The translations under genes were made by a program, and so were the position numbers. From Halalkalibacter akibai JCM 9157 (GTDB taxonomy: Bacteria > Bacillota > Bacilli > Bacillales > Bacillaceae_D), in the NCBI RefSeq assembly GCF_000513135.1, contig NZ_BAUV01000009.1:1-64000 (forward strand): a DNA stretch of 64,000 nt. Reading direction: 5' to 3'. The notes under the pieces were generated by a model. It was not told the origin of the DNA, ran no database searches, and was given only the letters and a program-made list of their open reading frames with translations. Shown piece by piece: positions 18,265 to 25,746 of this stretch. Positions within the stretch are counted from its first letter, which is position 1; each line of letters opens with the position of its first letter.

Positions 18265-18371
18265 AGCGGAGCCGATGCAAAGCTCATAAGCCTTCTTTGA
18301 GCGAACTTCTCAAAGAAGGCGCGCATCGAGAGGAGCCACTGCCACGATGTACACAGAGAATTATGCCGAGG
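18265..18371. repeat. Structured intergenic repeat, copy 1
   Basis: A unit of about 107 bp starting AGCGGAGCCGATGC. Its core is a perfect 12-bp hairpin, GCCTTCTTTGAG with CTCAAAGAAGGC, inside a second stem CGATGC/GCATCG. In this copy a third stem, GCAGTG (18259-18264) with CACTGC (18337-18342), encloses both. A close copy lies 140 bp downstream. It has no open frame of its own and its role is unknown. Confidence 0.8.
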
Positions 18372-18404
18372 GATATAATGTTTTTACATAATAATAGTGG
18401 CCTA

Positions 18405-18511
18405 AGCGGAGCCGATGCAGTGCTCTTAAGCCTTCTTTGAGCGAACTTCTCAAAGAAGGCGCGCATCGAGAGAAGCGACTGCATGATGTACGCAGAGAAG
18501 TAGACCGAAGG
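18405..18511. repeat. Structured intergenic repeat, copy 2
   Basis: Second copy of the unit at 18265, roughly 90% identical by eye. The GCCTTCTTTGAG hairpin and the CGATGC/GCATCG stem are conserved, while changes cluster in the loop between them (AAAGCTCAT against AGTGCTCTT) and near the 3' end. The conserved tail GATGTAC-CAGAGAA lies outside the hairpin in both copies. Together with the terminator and the palindrome, these two copies fill most of the 579-bp gap between 18069 and 18647. Confidence 0.8.
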
Positions 18512-18602
18512 AAGAAAAAACAGAAAAGTTTATCATAAGATTTAAATAAAAAGGGTGTTCAAAATTCGTCTACAACCTGACACCGACTTTTTAGACAAGC
18601 TG

Positions 18603-18611
18603 TGCTATAAT
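18603..18611 (+). promoter_or_regulatory. Extended -10 promoter of the DUF2768 gene
   Basis: TGCTATAAT fits the TGnTATAAT extended -10 pattern 36 bases before the GTG start at 18648. No good -35 is visible at normal spacing. Confidence 0.5.
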
Positions 18612-18647
18612 GTGACATGGAAAATGTTTATTGGAGGATTGATAATC

Positions 18648-18851
18648 GTGTCACAAGCGATGATGAATATGTGGATTTCTTTCTTTGCGCTTGCCCTAAT
18701 GTTTGTATCAGCGGGCACAGCTATTTTTAGTCGGGAAAAACTAAGGGGTTGGGTTCAAAAAACCGTTCTTTTCTTTTCGTTTATGTGTTTACTTGTTTCT
18801 GGTATTATCGTCTTTCTTATTGTTGTGGGTGGACCAACAGCTACATTGTAA
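18648..18851 (+). CDS. DUF2768 family small membrane protein
   Basis: 67 residues with two membrane segments: MWISFFALALMFVSAGTAIF near the N-terminus and VLFFSFMCLLVSGIIVFLIV at the C-terminus, joined by a short basic loop SREKLRGWVQK. This matches DUF2768 proteins encoded next to yphF/spoIVA in Bacillus. The frame is open from 18555, but GGAGG at 18633-18637 selects the GTG at 18648 as start. Its function is unknown; the context suggests a sporulation membrane protein. The yphF lipoprotein gene follows after 24 bases. Confidence 0.7.
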   Translation: MSQAMMNMWISFFALALMFVSAGTAIFSREKLRGWVQKTVLFFSFMCLLVSGIIVFLIVVGGPTATL

Positions 18852-18875
18852 TGATGAGAAAGGATGGGATGGTTT

Positions 18876-19601
18876 ATGACTCGCTTTATATTAGGTATTA
18901 GTTTTTTATTTATGCTTCTGTTAACGGGCTGCATGTATCCAGAGGATCAAAGAGCGGAAAATCGAATTGCATATCCGGATCAATTGCTATCTGTCCAGTC
19001 TGCTGTTGAACAATTTCAGACAGATACTGGAGTATTACCAATTCGTACTTTTGATGAAAATACTCCGCTCTACCAACGATATGTAGTAGATTTTAATCAG
19101 TTGATTCCAAGGTATTTACAACAACCTCCAGGAACTGCTTTTGAAAATGGAGGGGTGTTTCAATATGTTCTCGTTAATGTTGAGGAATCACCACAGGTGA
19201 AAGTGATAGACTTAACGTCACAAGGAGAAGTTAGACAATTGCAGCAACGATTAAATGACTATATGAGACAACATCGCTTTGCTCCTATTGAAGAAATGCT
19301 TGATGTTGGACTCTTTAAATTAGATCATGAAGCTCTGAATTACAAAGAAGCTCCTCACGTCAGAAGTCCCTATCATGATACGCTCCTTCCATTGTTATTA
19401 ACCAATGATGGTGAGATCATTATTGATTACCGTATTGATTTAAATATGATGTTGCAGCAACAAGAGCTTGAATTTCCTGAAGGTGAGGACATACTGTCAT
19501 TGCTTTACGAACAAGCTCCTTTTGTACCTGTAAGAAGTGTGCCATATGTGCTTGATGAAAACGGAGAACCTATATATGCAATGGAACTAAGAAAAAAATA
19601 A
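18876..19601 (+). CDS. yphF: Lipoprotein YphF
   Basis: 241-residue predicted lipoprotein. The signal FILGISFLFMLLLTGC ends in a lipobox (LLTGC), so the mature protein is anchored on the outer face of the membrane by its Cys. The remainder is soluble, with no catalytic motif recognised. It lies between gpsA and spoIVA as yphF does in B. subtilis (244 residues). An ATG 12 bases upstream (18864) is in frame; the one at 18876 gives a more typical lipoprotein signal. Its function is unknown. Confidence 0.75.
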   Translation: MTRFILGISFLFMLLLTGCMYPEDQRAENRIAYPDQLLSVQSAVEQFQTDTGVLPIRTFDENTPLYQRYVVDFNQLIPRYLQQPPGTAFENGGVFQYVLVNVEESPQVKVIDLTSQGEVRQLQQRLNDYMRQHRFAPIEEMLDVGLFKLDHEALNYKEAPHVRSPYHDTLLPLLLTNDGEIIIDYRIDLNMMLQQQELEFPEGEDILSLLYEQAPFVPVRSVPYVLDENGEPIYAMELRKK

Positions 19602-19626
19602 TAGAGTTCTTTTAATTTTTTGGTCT

Positions 19627-19676
19627 AATGCTTCTTCCTTGTTGATATATATATCAGAGGAAGGGGCATTTTTTAA
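19627..19676 (+). terminator. Terminator after yphF
   Basis: AATGCTTCTTCCT pairs with AGGAAGGGGCATT (some G-U) across an AT-rich loop and is followed by T6. Confidence 0.75.
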
Positions 19677-19732
19677 TTCTCCCCTTCTCGGTAGCCCAAA
19701 AACGAGAATCTATTTTCTTTCAAGAAAGTTTG

Positions 19733-19759
19733 TCATAAACTTTGGACAACATCATAGAT
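19733..19759 (+). promoter_or_regulatory. Candidate sigma-E promoter of spoIVA
   Basis: TCATAAA at 19733-19739 and CATAGAT at 19753-19759, 13 bases apart, resemble sigma-E -35 and -10 elements. spoIVA is a sigma-E gene in B. subtilis. This is inferred from pattern only. Confidence 0.42.
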
Positions 19760-19828
19760 ATGATAGTGTCAAAGGTTTAGCGGAAGAAAGTTGAATCTCA
19801 AATTTTTACTCGATCGGGAGGGGATCAC

Positions 19829-21307
19829 GTGGAAAAGGTTGATATTTTTAAAGATATTGCTGAACGCACAGGTGGCGATATTTATCTTGGAGTAGTAGGT
19901 GCAGTTCGAACAGGGAAGTCGACATTCATTAAAAAATTTATGGAGTTAGTCGTTCTCCCGAACATTGCTAATGAATCAGAAAAAGCCCGCGCTCAGGACG
20001 AGTTGCCTCAGAGTGCAGCAGGAAAGACGATCATGACAACTGAACCCAAATTCGTTCCAAATCAAGCCATTTCTATTCATGTAGAAGACGGACTTGATGT
20101 GAACGTTCGCTTAGTCGATTGTGTAGGATATGCAGTTCCAGGTGCAAAAGGATATGAGGATGAGCATGGACCTCGTATGATTAATACACCTTGGTATGAA
20201 GAGCCTATTCCGTTCCAAGAAGCGGCAGAAATTGGCACTAGAAAAGTGATTCAAGAACATTCCACTTTGGGAGTAGTTGTTACCACTGACGGTTCTATCG
20301 GAGAAATTCCTCGTCACGACTATCTTGAATCAGAAGCGCGTGTAGTTGAGGAATTAAAAGAAGTGGGGAAACCATTTATTATGGTCGTAAATAGCGTTCG
20401 CCCACATCATCCTGACACGGAAGCGCTTCGAGCTCAGCTAGCTGAAGAATATGATATTCCTTGTTTAGCAATGAGCATTGAAAGTATGACAGAACAAGAT
20501 ATTAATAATGTTCTGCGTGAAGTATTGTATGAGTTCCCAGTACATGAAGTAAATGTTAATCTTCCAAGCTGGGTAATGGTGTTAAGAGAAGATCACTGGC
20601 TTCGCCAAAGTTATGAAGAATCTGTCCGTGAGACAGTTAAAGATATTAAACGTCTTAGAGATGTTGACCGTGTTGTCGGTCAATTTACTGAATATGAGTT
20701 TATTGACGATGCACGATTAGCTGGGATTGAGATGGGGCAAGGGATAGCAGAGATTGATCTATATGCTCCAGATGATTTATATGACCAAGTATTAAAAGAA
20801 GTTGTAGGTGTTGAAATAAGAGGGAAAGATCATCTCCTTCAATTGATGCAAGACTTTGCACATGCGAAAGAGGAATATGATCAAGTTGCTGATGCCTTGC
20901 GCATGGTAAAACAAACAGGTTACGGAATCGCTGCACCAGCATTATCAGATATGAGTCTTGATGAGCCGGAAATCATCCGTCAAGGATCTCGTTTTGGTGT
21001 AAGATTGAAAGCAGTAGCTCCATCCATCCATATGATTAAGGTAGATGTTGAGTCTGAGTTCGCTCCAATTATTGGAACAGAGAAACAAAGTGAAGAACTT
21101 GTACGCTATTTAATGCAAGATTTTGAAGAGAATCCACTTTCCATTTGGAACTCAGATATCTTCGGACGTTCTCTTAATTCAATTGTTCGTGAAGGGATCT
21201 CAGCAAAACTATCTCTAATGCCTGAAAACGCTCGTTATAAGTTGAAAGAAACGTTAGAAAGAATTATTAATGAAGGATCTGGTGGACTTATCGCGATCAT
21301 TCTATAA
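19829..21307 (+). CDS. spoIVA: Spore coat morphogenetic ATPase SpoIVA
   Basis: Forms the basement layer of the spore coat on the forespore surface, polymerising with ATP hydrolysis and anchored by SpoVM. 492 residues, identical in length to B. subtilis SpoIVA. The Walker A motif GAVRTGKST is near residue 24, DCVGYAVPGAKGYEDEHGPR follows near 95-115, and the C-terminus ends EGSGGLIAIIL, the conserved tail. The GTG start follows GGGAGGGG. In B. subtilis hbs and folE come next; here mtrB comes directly. Confidence 0.97.
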   Translation: MEKVDIFKDIAERTGGDIYLGVVGAVRTGKSTFIKKFMELVVLPNIANESEKARAQDELPQSAAGKTIMTTEPKFVPNQAISIHVEDGLDVNVRLVDCVGYAVPGAKGYEDEHGPRMINTPWYEEPIPFQEAAEIGTRKVIQEHSTLGVVVTTDGSIGEIPRHDYLESEARVVEELKEVGKPFIMVVNSVRPHHPDTEALRAQLAEEYDIPCLAMSIESMTEQDINNVLREVLYEFPVHEVNVNLPSWVMVLREDHWLRQSYEESVRETVKDIKRLRDVDRVVGQFTEYEFIDDARLAGIEMGQGIAEIDLYAPDDLYDQVLKEVVGVEIRGKDHLLQLMQDFAHAKEEYDQVADALRMVKQTGYGIAAPALSDMSLDEPEIIRQGSRFGVRLKAVAPSIHMIKVDVESEFAPIIGTEKQSEELVRYLMQDFEENPLSIWNSDIFGRSLNSIVREGISAKLSLMPENARYKLKETLERIINEGSGGLIAIIL

Positions 21308-21330
21308 TATCACACATGAGAAATTGTAGA

Positions 21331-21362
21331 TGGACCCCCTTAGGTATAAGGGGGTCTTTTTT
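21331..21362 (+). terminator. Terminator after spoIVA
   Basis: GACCCCCTT and AAGGGGGTC form a perfect 9-bp stem around AGGTAT, followed by T6. Confidence 0.92.
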
Positions 21363-21444
21363 GCTATAGAAGCAATTTTTATGCTAAGATTTATAATTAT
21401 TGGTTAAGAGAAGAAGGTTGATTAAAGCAAAACCTTTCATTTCA

Positions 21445-21453
21445 TGTTAAAAT
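21445..21453 (+). promoter_or_regulatory. Possible extended -10 promoter of mtrB
   Basis: TGTTAAAAT fits an extended -10 about 49 bases upstream of the mtrB ATG. The -35 region is weak. Confidence 0.35.
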
Positions 21454-21501
21454 AGGAAAGTTAGAATTTGAACTGAAGAATTATCGAAGAGGAGAGTTGA
21501 G

Positions 21502-21720
21502 ATGAGTAGTCAAAATGAATTTTTTGTGATTAAAGCAAAGGAAAATGGCGTAAATGTGATTGGTCTTACTCGTGGTTCTGATACCCGTTTTCATCATTCT
21601 GAAAAGCTAGACAAAGGTGAAGTAATGATTGCGCAATTTACAGAACATACATCTGCTGTGAAAATTAGAGGTAAAGCAGTTATACAGACAAGTCACGGTA
21701 CAATGAATACAGAAGATTAA
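21502..21720 (+). CDS. mtrB: Tryptophan RNA-binding attenuation protein TRAP
   Basis: 72-residue TRAP subunit. TRAP is an 11-subunit ring that, when loaded with tryptophan, wraps RNA carrying about eleven G/UAG triplets and represses the trp genes. The sequence matches B. subtilis MtrB over [23 protein letters not shown] and [10 protein letters not shown]. The RNA-contacting residues known in B. subtilis (Lys37, Lys56, Arg58) correspond to Lys35, Lys54 and Arg56 here. In B. subtilis mtrB follows mtrA (folE), which is absent here. Its target is visible at 31272-31326, in front of trpE. Confidence 0.96.
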   Translation: MSSQNEFFVIKAKENGVNVIGLTRGSDTRFHHSEKLDKGEVMIAQFTEHTSAVKIRGKAVIQTSHGTMNTED

Positions 21721-21751
21721 GTCTTGAAAAAAGGCTAGTCATTGACTTTCA

Positions 21752-21780
21752 TTACAAGTATGTAAAACCTATGGTATAAT
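21752..21780 (+). promoter_or_regulatory. Sigma-A promoter of hepS
   Basis: TTACAA at 21752-21757 and TATAAT at 21775-21780 are spaced 17 bases, and TGG directly before TATAAT adds an extended -10. Confidence 0.65.
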
Positions 21781-21835
21781 GGTTGCGATATAAAAGTTAG
21801 CACAACAATGATGGGCGGAATTTGGGGGATTTTTT

Positions 21836-22114
21836 ATGGTGAGTATGAGTCAGTTTGATGATAAGGTAAAGGAAATCAAAAAGAGCTTCTATAGTCTGAC
21901 AAAGCATTTATATTTACAAACGTACATACCAGAACCAGATATTGACGAGGATAAGGTACGTTTTTTATATGCAATGATGCAGAAAAAGCTTTCCAATACT
22001 GAAGCGAAAATGTTTACGATTTCGGCATTATTAGTTCAAGCTTTTCTTGATGTTCACGATAATGTATCCATTCAGCCAATTCATTCGGAGCAATTGCGTA
22101 AAAAAGGCAATTAA
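21836..22114 (+). CDS. hepS: Heptaprenyl diphosphate synthase component I (HepS), N-terminal reading frame
   Basis: First 92 codons of HepS, the small non-catalytic subunit that with HepT makes the C35 heptaprenyl chain of menaquinone-7. DDKVKEIKKSFYSLTKHLYLQTY and ALLVQAFLDVHDNVS fit the family. The frame ends prematurely after HSEQLRKKGN, and the remaining two thirds continue in another frame from about 22100. The ATG at 21836 is 6 bases after GGGGGAT; a second ATG at 21845 is possible. Corrected, the protein is about 264 residues (B. subtilis HepS 251). Confidence 0.82.
   Translation: MVSMSQFDDKVKEIKKSFYSLTKHLYLQTYIPEPDIDEDKVRFLYAMMQKKLSNTEAKMFTISALLVQAFLDVHDNVSIQPIHSEQLRKKGN
22098..22114 (+). 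other. hepS: Apparent one-base deletion in an A run of hepS
   Basis: cgt aaaaaa ggc aat taa stops. With seven instead of six A the reading is [20 protein letters not shown], which joins the two halves with family-typical sequence. Confidence 0.85.
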
Positions 22115-22143
22115 CCGTTTTAGCAGGTGATTACTATATAGGG

Positions 22144-22629
22144 TTGCATTATTATCTACTAGCAGAAAAAAAGCAACTGCCTATGATTAGAATCTTTAGT
22201 CAGGCAATTCAAGAAATAAACGAATACAAATTGAATTTGTATGATGTAAATACACTCTCTTATATCGAAATACAGAAAAATACAGCTCAGATTGAATCTG
22301 TTTTACTACAAAATATGGCTGATCATTTTGACCAAACGAACTGGAAAAGTGTAATGAATGACTTCTTCTTTTTAAAGCGGTTGCTAATGGAGAAAGCCGA
22401 GTGGATTAAGGGGAGAACGAGCCCGATTATACATTCAATCATAAAAGAATCAGGTGCTACAGAAGATCAGTTAAAATGCATCGAGGAAAAAGTCGAAGAT
22501 GTGAAAGATCGACTTCTTACTAATAGTAAAGAGTTACTTTCTTTTGAAAGATTTGTCATTGAACATGTTGACGAATTAATAGGGCGTTTTTCTTTTCAAA
22601 AGGGTATAGAAGAAGGGGAATTAAGATGA
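22144..22629 (+). CDS. hepS: Heptaprenyl diphosphate synthase component I (HepS), C-terminal reading frame
   Basis: Remaining 161 codons of HepS, including [21 protein letters not shown] and [10 protein letters not shown], a helical region conserved in component I proteins. The apparent start at 22144 (TTG) has no ribosome site, because the true reading frame enters from upstream. The end overlaps menG by four bases (ATGA), showing that hepS and menG are translationally coupled, as in B. subtilis. Confidence 0.82.
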   Translation: MHYYLLAEKKQLPMIRIFSQAIQEINEYKLNLYDVNTLSYIEIQKNTAQIESVLLQNMADHFDQTNWKSVMNDFFFLKRLLMEKAEWIKGRTSPIIHSIIKESGATEDQLKCIEEKVEDVKDRLLTNSKELLSFERFVIEHVDELIGRFSFQKGIEEGELR

Positions 22630-23330
22630 CACAATCGAAAGAAGAACGAGTTCATCAAGTGTTTGAATCTATATATAAAAGATATGATGTGATGAATTCC
22701 GTTATCAGTTTTCAACGGCATAAAGCGTGGCGAAAAGATACAATGAAAAGAATGAACGTAAAACCTGGTGACCACGCACTTGATGTTTGCTGTGGAACGG
22801 CAGATTGGGCCATTGCTTTAGGTGAGGCTGTTGGAAAAAATGGCAAGGTTGAAGGCCTTGATTTCAGTCAAAATATGTTAAAAATTGGCCAAGCTAAAAT
22901 TGAAGAGCGTAAATTAACTCAAGTCCACTTAACTCATGGAAATGCAATGGAGCTTCCATATAAAGATAATAGTTTTGATTTTGTCACTATTGGTTTTGGC
23001 TTAAGAAATGTTCCAGATTACGAGCAGGTGTTAAGAGAAATGTATCGTGTAACAAAACCGGGAGGCATGGTTGTTTGTTTAGAAACATCGCAGCCTACAA
23101 TTCCGGTTTTCAAACAACTTTACTTTTTTTATTTCCGTCAAATTATGCCTATCTTTGGGAAACTTTTCGCAAAAAGTTATGATGAATATTCTTGGTTACA
23201 AGAGTCAACAATGTCATTTCCTAACCGTGAAAAATTAGCCGAGTTGTTTGAAAAAGCTGGTCTTAAAGAGGTTGAAATAAAAGCTTATTCAGGTGGGGTA
23301 GCAGCCATGCATCTTGGAAAGAAGAAGTAG
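22626..23330 (+). CDS. menG: Demethylmenaquinone methyltransferase MenG (UbiE family)
   Basis: SAM-dependent C-methyltransferase for the last step of menaquinone synthesis, 234 residues. Family motifs are complete: [17 protein letters not shown] (near 20), the SAM-binding [11 protein letters not shown] (near 49), [18 protein letters not shown] and [11 protein letters not shown]. The conserved order hepS-menG-hepT of B. subtilis is kept, but three genes have been placed between menG and hepT here. The UbiA-like gene begins 16 bases after its stop. Confidence 0.95.
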   Translation: MTQSKEERVHQVFESIYKRYDVMNSVISFQRHKAWRKDTMKRMNVKPGDHALDVCCGTADWAIALGEAVGKNGKVEGLDFSQNMLKIGQAKIEERKLTQVHLTHGNAMELPYKDNSFDFVTIGFGLRNVPDYEQVLREMYRVTKPGGMVVCLETSQPTIPVFKQLYFFYFRQIMPIFGKLFAKSYDEYSWLQESTMSFPNREKLAELFEKAGLKEVEIKAYSGGVAAMHLGKKK

Positions 23331-23346
23331 AATTGGAGCAGATAAC

Positions 23347-24210
23347 GTGATTAGAAAGTTGAAAATCATCTTAGAAATGATTAAATTTGAACATACAGTT
23401 TTTGCCTTGCCTTTTGCGTATTTTGGAGCTATGTTAGGAGCCTTTATTGTAAATGGCGAATGGCCATCATTAACACAATGGATCTGGATTACGGTTGCAA
23501 TGGTTGGTGCTAGAAGTGCAGCAATGTCCCTTAATCGAGTTATTGATGAGCAAATTGATAAACACAACCCGCGGACGGCTACCAGAGCTATTCCTGCTGG
23601 TTTAGTTTCAAAGATAGAAGTTTTATTATTTATTATTCTTTCTTTTGCACTTCTTTTTTATGCGGCGTTCCAGCTTAATATGTTAGCTGTTTATTTACTT
23701 CCGCTTGCGGTATTCTTTCTTGTTATTTATTCTTATACGAAGCGCTTTACTTGGGCCTGTCATTTGATTTTAGGGGTGACTATTGGTTTGGCTCCATTGG
23801 GCGGTTGGGTTGGTGCAACTGGGACTCTAACGTGGGAGGCAATTCTTTTATTTTTAGCAGTAGCTTTATGGACAGCCGGATTTGATGTGATTTATGCTTG
23901 TCAAGACGCTGATTATGATAGAGAAAACCAGCTCCATTCAATACCAAGTCGCTTTGGAATAGGACGGGCATTGAAAATAGCTCGTTTTATACACGTGATA
24001 AGCTTCTTTGCCTTTTTAAGCTTATTCTTTTTGACACCTTTAGGGTGGGTTTATTTTATCGGTGTTCTTATTGCAGGGGGCATTATGGTTTATGAGCATT
24101 CTCTTGTTTCAGAAAATGATTTATCTAAACTTGATGTAGCTTTCTTTACTATGAATGGCATACTAAGCCTAGTTATGTTCATTTTCGCGATAGGAGATAT
24201 ACTACTATGA
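23347..24210 (+). CDS. mqnP: UbiA-family prenyltransferase, probably MqnP of the futalosine menaquinone route
   Basis: 287-residue membrane prenyltransferase with about eight segments. The first Asp-rich motif NRVIDEQIDKHNPRT (near 69) and the second, DADYDRENQLHSIPSRFG (near 193), both bind Mg-prenyl diphosphate. It resembles 4-hydroxybenzoate-type UbiA more than MenA. Neighbours UbiX-like and MqnA indicate that it prenylates 1,4-dihydroxy-6-naphthoate (MqnP). The GTG at 23347 is chosen because TTGGAG precedes it by 8 bases. The gene overlaps the next by 4 bases (ATGA). Family certain, substrate inferred. Confidence 0.85.
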   Translation: MIRKLKIILEMIKFEHTVFALPFAYFGAMLGAFIVNGEWPSLTQWIWITVAMVGARSAAMSLNRVIDEQIDKHNPRTATRAIPAGLVSKIEVLLFIILSFALLFYAAFQLNMLAVYLLPLAVFFLVIYSYTKRFTWACHLILGVTIGLAPLGGWVGATGTLTWEAILLFLAVALWTAGFDVIYACQDADYDRENQLHSIPSRFGIGRALKIARFIHVISFFAFLSLFFLTPLGWVYFIGVLIAGGIMVYEHSLVSENDLSKLDVAFFTMNGILSLVMFIFAIGDILL

Positions 24211-24815
24211 CGAGTAAAGCAAAAGGAATATACACAGTTGGAATAACAGGAGCAAGTGGGGCTATTTATGGTGTTCGACTTGTTCAAGAACTTTTAAGAC
24301 AATCATACAAAGTTCACTTAATATTAACAGAGGCAGCATGGAGAGTGTTTCAAGAAGAATTATTACTTGATACATCTAACCGTGAAAGGATACTAGAAGA
24401 TTTGTTTGGAGAATTCAACGGAGAGCTTCACACACACCATTTGCATGATTATGGTGCTCCAATTGCAAGTGGTTCTTATCAAAATAATGGCATGATCATC
24501 ATTCCTTGCTCAATGGGAACGCTGTCTGGAATAGCAACGGGAGCATCAGGTAATTTACTAGAACGCACGGCAGATGTTATGTTAAAAGAAGGGCGTAAAC
24601 TCATCTTGGTTCCAAGAGAAACTCCTTTAAATCAGATTCACCTAGAAAATATGCTTCGAGTTACTAAGGTTGGGGCAAAAGTGTTGCCCGCCATGCCTGG
24701 ATTCTATCATCTACCTAAGTCATTAGATGATCTTGTTAATTTCCTTGTTGGAAAAGCGCTCGACAGCTTGGATGTGGAGCATGAATTGTTTACACGATGG
24801 GGGGAGAAACGATGA
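24207..24815 (+). CDS. UbiX-family flavin prenyltransferase (MqnM type)
   Basis: Makes prenylated FMN, the cofactor of UbiD-type decarboxylases. The 202-residue flavoprotein has GITGASGAIYGVRL (near 12-25), IIIPCSMGTLSGIATGAS (near 97-114) and LVPRETPLNQIHLENM (near 133-148), all hallmarks of UbiX. In the futalosine route a UbiD homologue (MqnL) removes the ring carboxylate after prenylation and needs this cofactor; no UbiD gene is in the window. ATGA overlaps on both sides couple it to the UbiA-like gene and to mqnA. Confidence 0.88.
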   Translation: MTSKAKGIYTVGITGASGAIYGVRLVQELLRQSYKVHLILTEAAWRVFQEELLLDTSNRERILEDLFGEFNGELHTHHLHDYGAPIASGSYQNNGMIIIPCSMGTLSGIATGASGNLLERTADVMLKEGRKLILVPRETPLNQIHLENMLRVTKVGAKVLPAMPGFYHLPKSLDDLVNFLVGKALDSLDVEHELFTRWGEKR

Positions 24816-25621
24816 GTATTATCATCGGAGAGATTTCTTATACAAATATTCTGCCTTTCTTTTATTATCTCGATCGTGAAAAATTAAGTGAACAAAATTG
24901 TTCATTCGTACCACAAGTTCCTGCACAGTTGAATCAAGGAATGTCGACAGGCAAAATAGACATTGGAGGCATTTCTTCATTTGCTTATGCAGAAAACGCA
25001 GAGAACTTCACTTTACTTCCTAACCTTTCGGTGACTTCATATGGGGCTGTGAATTCAATTTTCTTATTTTCTAAGACGCCTCTAAAGGAATTAGACGGTA
25101 AAAAAATTGCTTTAACTACGAGCTCAGCAACGTCAGTACACTTGTTAAAGGTTATTGTTGAATATTTTCATTCATTGACTGTTTCTTATACGATGATGAA
25201 ACCAGACTTGAATGAGATGCTTAGAGAGCACGATGCATGTTTACTCATTGGTGACGATGCAATTAGAGCCAAGAGAGAGCAAGGACATCAATATCATTGT
25301 TATGATTTAGGTGAGCTCTGGTACCAACACACGGGTTTACCTATGACATTTGCGGTATTTGCAGTTAGAAATGCAACATTGCGTGATCATCCGAGCTTAG
25401 TAGGGCTTGTTTACCGTTCTTTTGTTGACAGTAAATTGAAAAGCGAAGCAATTCATTATCAACCGATGATCTCGGATATTGTAAAAACACACGGTGGAGA
25501 AAAAGCATTTTGGGACTCTTATTTTGAAAACCTGTGTAATGATTTTGGTCATAGAGAACAAAAGGGTTTATCTTATTTCTTTGAATTATTAGCCATATGG
25601 GTTATTTATCAGAACAAGTAA
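24812..25621 (+). CDS. mqnA: Chorismate dehydratase MqnA (futalosine pathway)
   Basis: Converts chorismate to 3-[(1-carboxyvinyl)oxy]benzoate, the entry step of the futalosine route to menaquinone. The 269-residue protein has the periplasmic-binding-like fold of MqnA: GEISYTNILPFFYYL at the N-terminus, then GGISSFAYAEN, SVTSYGAVNSIFLFS, LTTSSATSVHLL and the ACLLIGDDAI segment. GGGGGG-AG lies directly before the ATG at 24812, which overlaps the upstream stop. Other mqn genes (mqnB, C, D) are not in the window. B. subtilis uses the menFDHBEC route instead. Confidence 0.88.
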   Translation: MSIIIGEISYTNILPFFYYLDREKLSEQNCSFVPQVPAQLNQGMSTGKIDIGGISSFAYAENAENFTLLPNLSVTSYGAVNSIFLFSKTPLKELDGKKIALTTSSATSVHLLKVIVEYFHSLTVSYTMMKPDLNEMLREHDACLLIGDDAIRAKREQGHQYHCYDLGELWYQHTGLPMTFAVFAVRNATLRDHPSLVGLVYRSFVDSKLKSEAIHYQPMISDIVKTHGGEKAFWDSYFENLCNDFGHREQKGLSYFFELLAIWVIYQNK

Positions 25622-25667
25622 AAAAGTTAAACATATGGAATACAGTGAAAATTGACTGAATAAAGAC

Positions 25668-25696
25668 TTGCAAAACTAGCTTCACAATGATGTAAT
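25668..25696 (+). promoter_or_regulatory. Sigma-A promoter of hepT
   Basis: TTGCAA at 25668-25673 and TGTAAT at 25691-25696 with 17-base spacing, 50 bases upstream of the hepT ATG. It gives hepT its own start although it belongs to the quinone cluster. Confidence 0.55.
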
Positions 25697-25746
25697 GAAT
25701 AGTAGTATCGGCGATGGTGATCGCTTTGATTAATAAGGTGGACGAC

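Noticed and set aside
18284-18484. 66-codon minus-strand frame
   Set aside because: It covers parts of both structured repeats; no ribosome site.
21742-21780. TTGACT at 21742 as -35 of the hepS promoter
   Set aside because: The distance to TATAAT is 27 bases; TTACAA at 17 bases is a better fit.
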